A stretch of 64,000 nucleotides of DNA from Parabacteroides goldsteinii (GCF_015550595.1 NZ_JADNBB010000004.1:186001-250000); one strand, 5' to 3'; positions 51,812-61,794 are shown, counted from the stretch's first letter. Notes: generated by a model from the sequence alone, not told the origin. Program-made: numbers and translations.

Positions 51812-54800
51812 TCTTCTGTCATTACTACACGGAATCCTACATTATATACTTTCTGGTATTCACGGTAAGGCAGGCGGAAAGAAGAAGTTGCCCGGTAAGG
51901 ACGGTCGTACCAGGAACCGCCGCGTGCAACACGCTTACCATTTTCAGATACCAGCTCGTTGCGGCCGTCGTTTTCATTGTACGGATAAGGCTGGTAACTG
52001 GATAAGGTCCATTCCCAAACATTTCCGTGCATATCGAACAGATCCCACGGGTTGCGGATATAGCGGCCGACAGGTTCGGAGATAAATCCACCGTCATTAT
52101 AGGTGGTATCGCGTGGAATCCAATCGTCGTATTTATTGGGATTTTCAATTACCATAGCACTTTCGTAGAACTTATAGGCGGTGCAGGCGGCAAACTCTTT
52201 CAATTTAATATCTCCCAGGTTGGCATAGGTCGAGAAGTCGGCAGACATATTCCCGTACCAGAACGGCGTATCGCTTCCGGCGCGGCAAGCCCATTCCCAT
52301 TGCGCTTCGGTAGGGAGTGAGAACTTCATACCAGTTTTTTCCGATAACCATTTGCAGTAATCCATCGCCTCCTGCCAGGAGATTCGTACCGCCGGTTGGT
52401 CGGGGTGGTTCATCGAATATCCCCTACGTCCGAACTGATATCCGTGGCGGTGTTCGTCGCGGCTGTCGTGTTCCGGATCGTATGCCCTGAACTGTGCGTT
52501 GGTGATTTCGAAACGTCCCATCCAGAACGCTTTGTCTACCTGTACGATCGTTTGCGGCAACTCGTCCGGATGGCGATCGCTACCCATGATAAAGGAACCA
52601 GCCGGTATTTTTACCAGTTCCAGGGTTATGCCGTTACCCAGCGGGATACTCTTCTGGAAATTACCCAAAGCCAGTTGTTTCCATTGGGTGTCTCCCCATT
52701 GGGAATAAGCTTTTTGGGTAGGATCGTATACCGGCCATTTGTCAAGTACGGTATCACCAAGAGGCTTTTGTTCTTTTTCGAATCTGACCGGCTCGATGTT
52801 TTGAGGGATCTCCGGCAACCATTCGGCCGTCGATTTAGGGGCACCGAACATTTCACGATATAGTTCCCGTAGTTCGTTACTTTTCTGCGTATCCGGGAAG
52901 TTCGGAATATCCGAACGACGTCCGTGGAAAGGTGCGTTGAAGTCGATCCAGCAGGCCAGTTTCTCTATCGACTCTTTATCCAGTTGTACATTATAATGTC
53001 CTTTCTGAAGGATTTGCATCAACTCCGTCTGGTCGGCATGTACATCCATCGGAACCAGCATGTGCATGTCGCTTTCGATACCCGGCCGGCGTACATATCG
53101 GTGCAGGTTGGCATACGACAGGGTGAAATGACCTCCGTAATCTGATCCGGCCCGACCACTGATCTGTGAAGTCCAGTCCGTGATCCATCGATCGCCTTTC
53201 AGGTAGGGCTTTCCCGGTTTATCCTGATTGTGGCAGGAGATACAATATTTATCCAATACCGGTTGTACCTCATGGCGATAGCTGAAACCACGTTCCTTAC
53301 CGTACCATTCTTTGATCGGTTGCGGGCTTTTCTTTGAAGCCGTGGTCATTTTGGGAACAGGTATGGTATTCTTGTCTTCATGGCAGCCGATGCAGGAAAG
53401 CGTTTCGCCCGGCATTCCGGTAAACCAGCTACGCATTACCTGAAGAGCTTTTCCTTCTTCGTCGAGCGGTTGAATAAAGATCGGCGTATTGGCCGGAACG
53501 GTGAACATGGCAGAACCGTCCTCTTCTACATCTACTTCGCCGAGAATACGTTTAATATCCCAAGGGCCATCCATACCGATCGTACCTAACAAACCTCCCT
53601 GGTTCAGCGGACTGAAACTAAAGGAACCGACGCGAAGTTTCTTCACTGCCCCGCGGGGAATGCCTTTCAGGCCATCGCCATGATAGACATCCTGCATGAA
53701 GACGGTTGTGGTGGTAGATGCCAGGTCTATGCGGTCGGGGATGATAGCCGGGGCTTTTCTGGCTTCCATCAGTACCGGATCGAGATAGGCGATGTTTTCT
53801 TCTTCGGCTATCAGGGTACGGTTGTCGTAGATATCTACCAGATAGATACCCCACAGGCTTTCGGGGCTATCCTTCATAGATACCAGATAATAGGTGTCGT
53901 TCAGGGGGTAAGGTTGCAGGAACTGAGGCCATACGCCATCCGGCAAGCGGTCGCGTACCAGTGGTTCCACTTTTCGTCCGGCATGGGGGATCTCGGCGAT
54001 TACTCCGTCTGCTTCGTGTCTTCCTTTACGGGTATCGATCACGAGCAGACGTCCGCTGCGGGATACGCTGTGGTGTCCGGTCGCTACTCCGACAATGGCT
54101 GACGGACGTCCGGGGATAGGGCGGGCACTAAAGAATGACGTAGGAAAATAGGAGTTCGAACCATAGAAGGCCGATTGCGAAGTGCCGTCCGGGTTCATGG
54201 TAAACATGACGCGTGAGTTGGAATGGGGCAGGTCTGCATATTCCCAACGTTGATAGAGCAGCATACCGTTTTCCATCATAACCGGGTCCCAATTACTGTC
54301 CTGGTCGTAGGTCAACTGACGGGTCAGTTGTGTTTTGGGGTCGTAAAGATACAGGCCGCACATTTTGTTTCCTCCGTTTGTACAGGGAAGTCCGAGGAAT
54401 GTCCCTGTGGAGCAGAAGATATACCGTCCGTCGGGAGTGTAGCAACCGTCGAAACTGTCGAAATCTTTATAGCTATCGGGTGTCAATTGCCGTGTCTTTC
54501 CGGTTTTCATATCCAGTTCGAACAGATGCCAGCGGTCGGAGGTTCCGATGGAGGAATACATTAGTCGGTTTCCATCGAAGTGAGGTTCCGGATCAGTGAT
54601 GATCATGCCCTGTTCCGGTTTATAGATAGTGGTTTGTTTTATTTTGCCGGGGGTAATATTCAGGGATACGAATTCGTTCGTCCATCCTGTTTTAGGGTTT
54701 CCTATCTCGGAGTTATTCTGGAAGTTGGAAGGAGCGATACCTAATCCGCCACTCATGGCTTTACGGGCATTATCGCCTAATGTTCTCCGGATGGCAACGA

Positions 54801-55137
54801 CCTGTTTGCCGGCCAGTAGCGGGTTGGCCAATAAAGCGGCATCCAGTTGTTGCAGTAGCTTTTGGGCTTGTTTCTCCGCTTTCGGATCTTTGGCTTTCAA
54901 ACCTTTGATAAGTGTTTCCTTATCTGCCTTCAGTTCTTCGAGAGCCTTTTCGAAATCTTTATCCGGACGATAACTATCCGGATATTTCTTCTTCAGATTA
55001 TCTGTTGCCAATTTGTATTTTTCCGGTGAATAATAGGTAAGCCGGTTAATCAGGCTTTGCCAGGAGTCCTGTGCGGAAAGTAAGAACGGACAACATAGTC
55101 CGGCCAAAATAAACAGAGCTGTAATGATCCGTTTCAT
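51808..55137 (-). CDS. HzsA-related di-haem protein fused to a formylglycine-generating-enzyme-like domain
   Basis: A 1109-residue secreted protein with signal peptide (cleavage near residue 22, L-S-A-Q; the upstream C-C-P is not a clear lipobox). A TolB-like propeller (about 180-560) shares W-E-Y-A-D, M-N-P-D-G-T and P-Y-P-L-N with the operon paralogue. Haem c sites are C-I-G-C-H at 582-586 and C-I-S-C-H at 632-636. Residues 834-1109 form an FGE/SUMF1-like domain (P-A-G-S-F-I-M-G-S, L-P-T-E-A-Q-W-E-W-A, G-N-V-W-E-W, R-G-G-S-W). The active-site cysteines of true formylglycine-generating enzymes are missing, since the R-G-G-S-W segment continues Y-D-R-P-Y-R. The extra domain is more likely structural or ligand-binding. 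The AraC regulator is divergent. Confidence 0.88.
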   Translation of the reverse strand: MKRIITALFILAGLCCPFLLSAQDSWQSLINRLTYYSPEKYKLATDNLKKKYPDSYRPDKDFEKALEELKADKETLIKGLKAKDPKAEKQAQKLLQQLDAALLANPLLAGKQVVAIRRTLGDNARKAMSGGLGIAPSNFQNNSEIGNPKTGWTNEFVSLNITPGKIKQTTIYKPEQGMIITDPEPHFDGNRLMYSSIGTSDRWHLFELDMKTGKTRQLTPDSYKDFDSFDGCYTPDGRYIFCSTGTFLGLPCTNGGNKMCGLYLYDPKTQLTRQLTYDQDSNWDPVMMENGMLLYQRWEYADLPHSNSRVMFTMNPDGTSQSAFYGSNSYFPTSFFSARPIPGRPSAIVGVATGHHSVSRSGRLLVIDTRKGRHEADGVIAEIPHAGRKVEPLVRDRLPDGVWPQFLQPYPLNDTYYLVSMKDSPESLWGIYLVDIYDNRTLIAEEENIAYLDPVLMEARKAPAIIPDRIDLASTTTTVFMQDVYHGDGLKGIPRGAVKKLRVGSFSFSPLNQGGLLGTIGMDGPWDIKRILGEVDVEEDGSAMFTVPANTPIFIQPLDEEGKALQVMRSWFTGMPGETLSCIGCHEDKNTIPVPKMTTASKKSPQPIKEWYGKERGFSYRHEVQPVLDKYCISCHNQDKPGKPYLKGDRWITDWTSQISGRAGSDYGGHFTLSYANLHRYVRRPGIESDMHMLVPMDVHADQTELMQILQKGHYNVQLDKESIEKLACWIDFNAPFHGRRSDIPNFPDTQKSNELRELYREMFGAPKSTAEWLPEIPQNIEPVRFEKEQKPLGDTVLDKWPVYDPTQKAYSQWGDTQWKQLALGNFQKSIPLGNGITLELVKIPAGSFIMGSDRHPDELPQTIVQVDKAFWMGRFEITNAQFRAYDPEHDSRDEHRHGYQFGRRGYSMNHPDQPAVRISWQEAMDYCKWLSEKTGMKFSLPTEAQWEWACRAGSDTPFWYGNMSADFSTYANLGDIKLKEFAACTAYKFYESAMVIENPNKYDDWIPRDTTYNDGGFISEPVGRYIRNPWDLFDMHGNVWEWTLSSYQPYPYNENDGRNELVSENGKRVARGGSWYDRPYRATSSFRLPYREYQKVYNVGFRVVMTEE

Positions 55138-55299
55138 AGTGTGTTAGTATTATGTTATAAGATGAAGTTTAGTAGTTACAAAAATAAAGCATATCTTTTT
55201 TTTAACTTTGACAAAATAAGATGAATACTTTGCATAATCCGATATTGTGATTTGAATATAATTCCTATATTTGCGACGGTTAACTAATAAACATCTGAT

Positions 55300-56199
55300 A
55301 TGCTTGTCTCTTATTCTCCGTATGACCTGTCGCTGCCTTTGCTTTATGCCGATCATTCCCGGGTGGAAACCTGGTGGAATTATCAGGATGTCATCAGCCC
55401 TTTTTACCGGCTTTATTTGATAACCAAAGGAAAAGGTAAAGTTTATATCAATCAGAAAGGATATGAACTGTTACCCGGCCAACTGTTCCTGATACCTAAG
55501 TTTGCTTTCCATAGTTATGAATGCGATGATTTTATGGAGCATTATTATATCTGTTTCTTTGACGAAACGAAGGGAGGGAAGGGCATCAGTAATCCGATGA
55601 AGATGAATTTGCAGGTGGAAGCTACTCCAATGGATTATTCTTTGATGGAGCGTTTTCTGGCTCTAAATCCTTATAAATCGTTACCGACGTCAGATCCTAA
55701 ACATTATGATAATGACCGGAATATTTATACCAAGGAGGAGGAGATATCTGTTTCGACATTTTCCAACCTGGTAGAAAGTAGCGGTATTCTGCTGCAACTT
55801 TTTTCCCGTTTTATAACAGAAGAGTGTCTGCTTTTCCCGGAGGCGAACAGTTTGTATGAGAAACTGGATGTGGCGATACAATATATAAATACACATCTGG
55901 ACCGACGTATTTCTGTTTCGATGCTGGCTGATCTGATGTGTATTACTTCCGACCACTTCTCTAAGGTATTCAAACGGATAATAGGTATGCCTCCTTGTGA
56001 GTATATTCAGATGAAACGGATTGAACGGGCGCAGACTCTATTGCTTACTTCTCATATGTCTATCATTGAAATAGCGGAAAAAGTAGGGATCAGTAACCTC
56101 TCCCAGTTTTCCCGCCTGTTTTCGAAGATGGTCCGTTGTTCCCCGAGAGAATACCGCTTAAGACAATTCAATGCACTGAAATCCGAGAATCATAGATGA
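55300..56199 (+). CDS. AraC-family transcriptional regulator
   Basis: A 299-residue regulator with an N-terminal cupin-like ligand domain (about 15-105, Y-E-L-L-P-G-Q-L-F-L-I-P) and a C-terminal double helix-turn-helix (about 190-290). The DNA-binding part shows R-R-I-S-V-S-M-L-A-D-L-M, then S-D-H-F-S-K-V-F-K-R-I-I-G-M-P-P-C-E-Y and I-E-I-A-E-K-V-G-I-S-N-L-S-Q-F-S-R-L-F. It probably senses a sugar. It is divergent from the di-haem/propeller pair and convergent with the 805-residue/GH2 operon, so it is a good candidate regulator of either. Confidence 0.93.
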   Translation: MLVSYSPYDLSLPLLYADHSRVETWWNYQDVISPFYRLYLITKGKGKVYINQKGYELLPGQLFLIPKFAFHSYECDDFMEHYYICFFDETKGGKGISNPMKMNLQVEATPMDYSLMERFLALNPYKSLPTSDPKHYDNDRNIYTKEEEISVSTFSNLVESSGILLQLFSRFITEECLLFPEANSLYEKLDVAIQYINTHLDRRISVSMLADLMCITSDHFSKVFKRIIGMPPCEYIQMKRIERAQTLLLTSHMSIIEIAEKVGISNLSQFSRLFSKMVRCSPREYRLRQFNALKSENHR

Positions 56200-56228
56200 C
56201 CTGACGTGGCATTTAGTCAAACGGCTTT

Positions 56229-56315
56229 AGCACTATAGTGACGCAACCATCAGCACTATAGTGCCAGCCATAGTAGGACTATAGTGCTGGCACTTTGAGA
56301 TGCAACAGCACTATG
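56229..56315. terminator. Repeated CACTATAGTG palindromes in convergent gap
   Basis: Four copies of the AGCACTATAGTGC core are visible: 56229-56240, 56252-56264, a variant at 56277-56288, and a half copy at 56307-56315. AGTGCCAGC and GCTGGCACT (56260-56294) also pair as a 9-bp stem. The block lies between two convergent genes, like the related one at 25190-25236. Confidence 0.6.
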
Positions 56316-56351
56316 ACTTACTGGCTTTTGGCCTGATAATCCGTCTTGTTT

Positions 56352-58769
56352 TTATTTGTTGAGTCTGATTCCTTCCGGTGTCCCTTTGGTGATGTAACGA
56401 ATAATTACTTCCGGTGCGTCTTCGCTGGTCTGTTCGCAAGAAAAAGCGACAGCCGATGAACCGGCAGGAAGCAGGGCTTTACCTTGAGGTTGCACTTCGC
56501 TGATCACATTGTAATTCTTATCGGTCACTACCGCTTTACCATCAAAAGTATAAAGCAGGTACTGGCGGTCGGAGATCTCGCAAGGGAACTTTATTACTCC
56601 TTTAGGGGTTGTGAATGACGGATCTTTGATCGTGCCGTCTCCATCTACTTTCAAACGGATTGCATACATACTTTCGTAAGGACTTTCCCATGACCAGTCT
56701 GCTCCGCCTGGTTGTCCCGGTTGCATTTCTGCCAGGTTACAACGATAATGTTTGGAGATATGGAGCGGATAAAGGTTGTAGTTTTCTTCACTTACTTTTT
56801 CCAGATGCCATTCAGTCAGCGGATCTCTCAGTAGAGTTTTTTGTTCTTCAGTGAAAGCTTCTGCCTCGCGTAGCTTGTCCCAGTTTTTGATAGTTTCCAG
56901 TAATTTATCGATCTGTCCGTGACGGCGTAATGTGTTACTGTTGATCGTCATGGCATAGCCGGCATCAAAACCGGCTGATTCGGATAATGCCCACTCCAGG
57001 TCCTCCAGGGAAGAACATTCGAAGTTACGGTCTGCCAGGCGGATCAGGAACCATCCCAACATACGCGGAAAAAGATTACGTTTGAAGAATGCCTGGTTCT
57101 TGATACGGTTCTCTACCTGCCCTGTACGCATCGCTTCTCCCCAAGGCTCGCCCCAGTTCATGCGGGTATGGATATGCCATAAGTTATGGCTGAGGCGGCT
57201 GGCGTCGTTCAATACGTTATGATTCAGTTGATTGTACCAGCGATAGACAAAGCGGTTGTTTGCATATTCGTCTTGTCCGGTGTAAGAGCATCCTTCCAGA
57301 CCGTCGAAAGAGATCTGGCAAAGTCCTGTTTTATTCATAATCTCAGCCAAGCGGTCGGAGAATTTATCTTGCAGGACCAGGTCGGGGAACAGGGTTTTAT
57401 ACGGATAATCCCATAATTTGTAAAGCGGGGTCTTTTGTGAATGAGCAGTAGCTGTCGTACCGTATGCGCCTCTTTTACAGTTTTTCAGCAGAAGAGTTTC
57501 TCCTTTATCCTCCGTGTTTCCGTAAGTAATCAGCTCCTGGTCGATCTGCATGGCGTTCAGTGTCATGGGTCTATCGAACAGGCTAGACTTTTTGATTGTG
57601 ATTTCTGTCTGGTCTTTGTCCAGGTCGGCAGTGAGTGATAAAACGCCTTGCTTCAGCAGGTGTTCGGTAGGGACAGGAGTGACATACGCATCGTTGGTTG
57701 TCATAAAGTTGCTGAGCGTATGTACGCCGACGGCAATGCCTTCAGCCTTTGCCTTGTCTACCATTTTCCTGACACCCTCATCACCGCTTTTCGTGAATTT
57801 AGGATCCCAGTTGAAATGTCCCCAGTCTAGGAACGGACCGCTATGGTATACATATTTGAATCCGGCAATCTTAGCTTTATCGAGGATCATGTCAAAATTA
57901 TTTTCCGAGAAGTCGGAGATCAGATAAGACTTCATGGCAGCACGGGCGGTTTTGCCCCATTCGCCGTCGAACAAAGGATGTGGCAAACCTTGCTCCAGTT
58001 CGATTTCTCCGATACGGGCAAGAGCTTCTGTATTTTTACTTCCGAAGAAAGCTATTTTAGCCCCTTTGATCAGACCGTCTGCTCCTTCGACCGGGAGAAC
58101 CAGTGAGTTATTCAGTCCTTGTACCTGACGGTATTCCTGTTTATTTCTTCTGCGGGCGGAGAAATGGAATACTGTACCATCGGAGATATCGGCAGCCGCC
58201 AGTTTGTAATCAGGGATGCTGGCAACGGATAATTCGGCAGCTTTTCCGGTGTAACCATAAGTTTGTGTAACCAACTGGCCGTACTCTTCCGGTATTCCTG
58301 CATTTGTCTTGATGTTCAGCGCCTGTATGCCGAAAGCAACACCGTTGCCCTGAGCGACACCGACCACATCGCCGACCATTTCATTGATATTAACGGCTAA
58401 TGGACCGAATAGCAATACTTCATATTTTTCCGGGATATTGGCTACTTCCAACGTAATGCAGACTTCGCTTTCCTTATGTTTCAGGGAGATAGTCCCCCCG
58501 TCGGACATGGTCAGTTTAAGTTGATTGCCACTGGAAGTCAATTTTGTCGGGGTCACCAGTTTGTTATCTATACAGGCCGTTACGAGCGGGTACTTTCCTG
58601 TGTGTAAAATATCTTTTCCTTCTATCTGGATAGAAGAAAAGTAGCCATTGTTGTCGATCCCGATTTGGGTTGAACGGGTTTTCAGGTTTACATTCTGTGC
58701 ACCGGCCTGAAAGACGAACGCGAATGTAAAAAGCAAAACGATTCTACCGATTAAAGAGAGGTGTTTCAT
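56352..58769 (-). CDS. Secreted protein, probable TIM-barrel glycosidase of unassigned family
   Basis: An 805-residue protein with signal peptide (cleavage near residue 24, A-G-A-Q). The N-terminal third (about 25-260) looks like a galactose-mutarotase-type beta-sandwich. The middle contains a likely (beta/alpha)8 barrel: G-F-K-Y-V-Y-H-S-G-P-F-L-D-W-G-H-F-N-W-D, A-V-G-V-H-T-L-S-N-F and I-S-F-D-G-L-E-G-C-S. It is interrupted by a small insert (about 375-450). The Asp in S-F-D-G-L-E is a nucleophile-like position, as in GH31/GH36-type clans. I do not recognise the family. It is 26 bases after the GH2 gene in the same operon, which supports glycan breakdown. Confidence 0.7.
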   Translation of the reverse strand: MKHLSLIGRIVLLFTFAFVFQAGAQNVNLKTRSTQIGIDNNGYFSSIQIEGKDILHTGKYPLVTACIDNKLVTPTKLTSSGNQLKLTMSDGGTISLKHKESEVCITLEVANIPEKYEVLLFGPLAVNINEMVGDVVGVAQGNGVAFGIQALNIKTNAGIPEEYGQLVTQTYGYTGKAAELSVASIPDYKLAAADISDGTVFHFSARRRNKQEYRQVQGLNNSLVLPVEGADGLIKGAKIAFFGSKNTEALARIGEIELEQGLPHPLFDGEWGKTARAAMKSYLISDFSENNFDMILDKAKIAGFKYVYHSGPFLDWGHFNWDPKFTKSGDEGVRKMVDKAKAEGIAVGVHTLSNFMTTNDAYVTPVPTEHLLKQGVLSLTADLDKDQTEITIKKSSLFDRPMTLNAMQIDQELITYGNTEDKGETLLLKNCKRGAYGTTATAHSQKTPLYKLWDYPYKTLFPDLVLQDKFSDRLAEIMNKTGLCQISFDGLEGCSYTGQDEYANNRFVYRWYNQLNHNVLNDASRLSHNLWHIHTRMNWGEPWGEAMRTGQVENRIKNQAFFKRNLFPRMLGWFLIRLADRNFECSSLEDLEWALSESAGFDAGYAMTINSNTLRRHGQIDKLLETIKNWDKLREAEAFTEEQKTLLRDPLTEWHLEKVSEENYNLYPLHISKHYRCNLAEMQPGQPGGADWSWESPYESMYAIRLKVDGDGTIKDPSFTTPKGVIKFPCEISDRQYLLYTFDGKAVVTDKNYNVISEVQPQGKALLPAGSSAVAFSCEQTSEDAPEVIIRYITKGTPEGIRLNK

Positions 58770-58795
58770 GTTTGTTTATTTAATATGTTAACCTT

Positions 58796-61600
58796 TTATT
58801 TTTGATATAGGGCCTTTACTAATGCCGGGTCTAACGAAGCAGACGGATTGAAACGGTCGGATGCCATATATTGCAGGATACTCTGTCGGAACTGGCGTGC
58901 TGCCGGACGTTTATCCAGGTCTTTTTGAAGGTCTGCACTGCATACCATCAGTTTTCCGTTACCTATTTTGCCTTCCAGCAGGATTCCCAGTTTCCGGTTC
59001 GTGAACCAGTCATCTACCAGTTGCACTATCGGACGGTAATCTGCCGGGAAGTCATCCAATACCATTGCATTGCAATTGCTTACCAGATCCCACCACTGAT
59101 AATCGCTGTATCCTTCGGTAGGGAAGGCTGCCAGTGCCGGGTGTGCCGGATTGCAGAGGATTCCCAGCGTATGGGGAGGTTGCTTGTTCGTCCAGGCTGT
59201 ATTCCAGAAGATGGAAGAGAAACCGACACGGATATCTCCGCCTTTTTCCGGCAGGATACTTCCGGGAGCTAACAGGAGCAGCACATTTTCTCCTTTGTCG
59301 AGGCGTTCCATCGTCTGGTTGTCGAGTGTAGAGGTTATATAGGGCTGTTGCTCTACGGCTTCTTGTTTGGCGGGGTATACCCAGATATTCCATTGGTTCT
59401 TACTGTTTGTCTCTTTCACTTCCACGCTGACAAGCAGTTGCGATGGTTCACCGATACCGGAGAGGGCATATTCGATTTCACCTGCCGGGATACAGTTGGT
59501 TACCGGAAGGTCTTTCGTGAAACAGCCTTGTGCCAGTTTAGTACCGGCCCGGTCGCTGATCTGCCAGTTGATATTGGCTGCCTGTAAAGGTTTTTCTCCG
59601 AAATGGGCTATTTCGACCGGGACACTTAATGTCTCATTATTCAACCAGACCATTTTGGGGAAACGGATAAGCGGAACTGTCTTGTTACAGAATGTGCTGT
59701 ATTCATCACCTGTTACATATCCTTTTTCATCCCAGAACGGATCGAGAACGCCTACAAGCGCTGTCCCCTGCCCCGGAAAATCATGCAAGTCGAGTAACTG
59801 GAAACCGGCAAAGCCCGGAGTACGTAATGCTGCTTCTATATCGGCTTTGTAACAAAGCGTTTGTAACCGGCCGGAAGCATAAAGAAATGCATCGGCAAGG
59901 TCGTCCATGTGATGATCTTTCAATGTTTCTCGGAATATCTCGAAGTTTTTAGCTTTCAGGATGCCGGTGTATTTATCTATTTCCTTTAAGTTCGGATATA
60001 CACACCATTGTCCGATCTCATGGCTGACGGTCGGCATATTTTTTCGGATGATATCGGCGAAGTCATAATCGGTACGGGGAGGTTGTGCGTTGATTACACT
60101 GCGCAAACCTTCTCCCCATCGCTGGATACGCGGATCCATCGGGTCCCAATAGTCTGCATTGTCCACATAAGGCCATCCACCGGCGGTGGTATAGACATGG
60201 CGAAGGTCTTTCGATTTCCAGTAGTCGATCAAACCGGACAGGTATTCGGCTTGGTTCGCTCCACCCGGTTCGTTTCCATAGGCCATCAAGCAGAAAGAAG
60301 GATGGTTGCCGTATTCTTTCAGGATGCGGTCGCTTTCTTCGCGGAACCACTGGTCGGAGTAACCACCGTTTCCTACGGTTGCCCAACCTGCACATTCGAC
60401 CTGCAGATAGAATCCCATACTGTCGGCAACGGCGAAGGCTGCTTCGGGAGGACACCAGGAGTGGAAACGGACATGGTTCAGACCGTATGCTTTGCACTGA
60501 TTATATATTTTTGTCCAGTAAGCACGATCCATGGCGGGATATCCGGTCAGCGGGAATATACAGCATTCCAGAGTTCCCCGGAGGAATACCGGATGGCCGT
60601 TTACTTCGAAACGTGTACCGTTTGCCTTGAACTCGCGGAGACCGAAAGTACGGTATTGCTCCTCTTTCTTTCCGTCACTCTCTACGACAGCACACAGTGT
60701 GTAGAGGTTCGGATTGTGCTCCGACCAGAGCAGGGCATCTTCTCCCATAGATAGAGTGACTTCCTGCTTCATCCCGGCTTCGGGGTTGATGGTGACTTTA
60801 TGAGGTTTGCCAACCACACCGCCGTCTTTTTTCTCTATCTGAAGAAGGAGGGTGGCATCGTTTGTTTCGGTTGTGCCATCCAATGATACGGCTACCTTAA
60901 TCGTTTTATCGGTGATGTTCGGGTATATCTGTATGTCGTCTATATAAAGGGACGGTTTGGCTGTCAGGCTGATCGTTCCGATTACACCGTTCCAGTTCGA
61001 CTGTGTATGGTCGGAAACGCTATGTGCATTCACGCCGACTTCAATATTGACCCGGTTGTCTACGCGAAGGGTCAGCGTATGTTTACCGGGTGCCAACTCT
61101 TTGAACGTATAGCGATAGGGAGTAGACAATGATTCGTGTTTCCCCATTTCGACACCGTCCAGAAAAAGTGTCGTTTCCCAATGCGTGCGTTCCAGTTCGA
61201 GTTGTACCGGATTACCACTCCATGAGGCAGGTATGTCGATCTCCTTCTGGTACCAAGCGACTCCTACATAATGTTTGTCCGGATTCAGCCAGAAAGGTAC
61301 TTTGATATTTCCCGGCTGGCGGAATTTCTCATATAAAGGGGAATCATACCATGACTTGTCGACGATCTGTCCGGTCCAGGGTGTTTCAATCCCGACCTCA
61401 TCGCCGTATCCCTGCTCCTGAAGCGAACCGGGCAGATGGATCGTGTCGGTCAATGACCGGGTGTACCATTGCTCTGCCAGTCCACGGTCGTTCCGGTCGA
61501 GGGCAAAGCGCCATTCACCTTGCAGGGATTGTTTATTATCTGCCTGACGGCAGGCTATAAGGGTCAAAAAGGAGAGTAAAATCAAGAAACTCTTTTTCAT
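58796..61600 (-). CDS. GH2-family glycoside hydrolase lipoprotein
   Basis: A 934-residue lipoprotein (lipobox L-I-A-C near residue 17). Order: jelly-roll sugar-binding domain (about 25-215), immunoglobulin-like domain (about 215-330), TIM barrel (about 330-640) and extra beta domains. The acid/base is Glu444 in Y-G-N-E-P-G-G, and the nucleophile Glu528 in V-S-H-E-I-G-Q. The E-I-G-Q-W-C-V-Y-P surrounding is unlike classical LacZ and points to a subfamily with uronic-acid or pentose substrates; that is inference. It is the first gene of a two-gene operon. Confidence 0.9.
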   Translation of the reverse strand: MKKSFLILLSFLTLIACRQADNKQSLQGEWRFALDRNDRGLAEQWYTRSLTDTIHLPGSLQEQGYGDEVGIETPWTGQIVDKSWYDSPLYEKFRQPGNIKVPFWLNPDKHYVGVAWYQKEIDIPASWSGNPVQLELERTHWETTLFLDGVEMGKHESLSTPYRYTFKELAPGKHTLTLRVDNRVNIEVGVNAHSVSDHTQSNWNGVIGTISLTAKPSLYIDDIQIYPNITDKTIKVAVSLDGTTETNDATLLLQIEKKDGGVVGKPHKVTINPEAGMKQEVTLSMGEDALLWSEHNPNLYTLCAVVESDGKKEEQYRTFGLREFKANGTRFEVNGHPVFLRGTLECCIFPLTGYPAMDRAYWTKIYNQCKAYGLNHVRFHSWCPPEAAFAVADSMGFYLQVECAGWATVGNGGYSDQWFREESDRILKEYGNHPSFCLMAYGNEPGGANQAEYLSGLIDYWKSKDLRHVYTTAGGWPYVDNADYWDPMDPRIQRWGEGLRSVINAQPPRTDYDFADIIRKNMPTVSHEIGQWCVYPNLKEIDKYTGILKAKNFEIFRETLKDHHMDDLADAFLYASGRLQTLCYKADIEAALRTPGFAGFQLLDLHDFPGQGTALVGVLDPFWDEKGYVTGDEYSTFCNKTVPLIRFPKMVWLNNETLSVPVEIAHFGEKPLQAANINWQISDRAGTKLAQGCFTKDLPVTNCIPAGEIEYALSGIGEPSQLLVSVEVKETNSKNQWNIWVYPAKQEAVEQQPYITSTLDNQTMERLDKGENVLLLLAPGSILPEKGGDIRVGFSSIFWNTAWTNKQPPHTLGILCNPAHPALAAFPTEGYSDYQWWDLVSNCNAMVLDDFPADYRPIVQLVDDWFTNRKLGILLEGKIGNGKLMVCSADLQKDLDKRPAARQFRQSILQYMASDRFNPSASLDPALVKALYQK

Positions 61601-61729
61601 AAGTACTTTATTTGTGTAAGTTAGATATACAGTTGTCTTTATTTTGCAAAGAAAAGTGTTTACGAAGAGAGATTAAATAGATAATAATATCTAATAGATG
61701 GACTATCTTACGATTGGAGGGGAAGGAAC

Positions 61730-61768
61730 AAAAAAAATCCCAAAAGTAAGATGATATACTTTTGGGAT
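61730..61768 (-). terminator. Terminator of the NahK-like gene
   Basis: ATCCCAAAAGTA (61737-61748) and TACTTTTGGGAT (61757-61768) form a perfect 12-bp stem with an 8-base loop. The A-run before it is a T-run on the minus strand, right after the kinase gene. Confidence 0.92.
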
Positions 61769-61794
61769 CTTATAAATTCTGGTTTGCTACTATT

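Noticed and set aside
51808-52635. FGE-like domain as maturase of the sulfatase at the window start
   Set aside because: The catalytic cysteines are missing, and that sulfatase is of Ser type, which needs anSME instead.
56229-56315. CRISPR-like array
   Set aside because: Units are short palindromes with irregular spacing and no repeat-spacer pattern; no cas genes are nearby.
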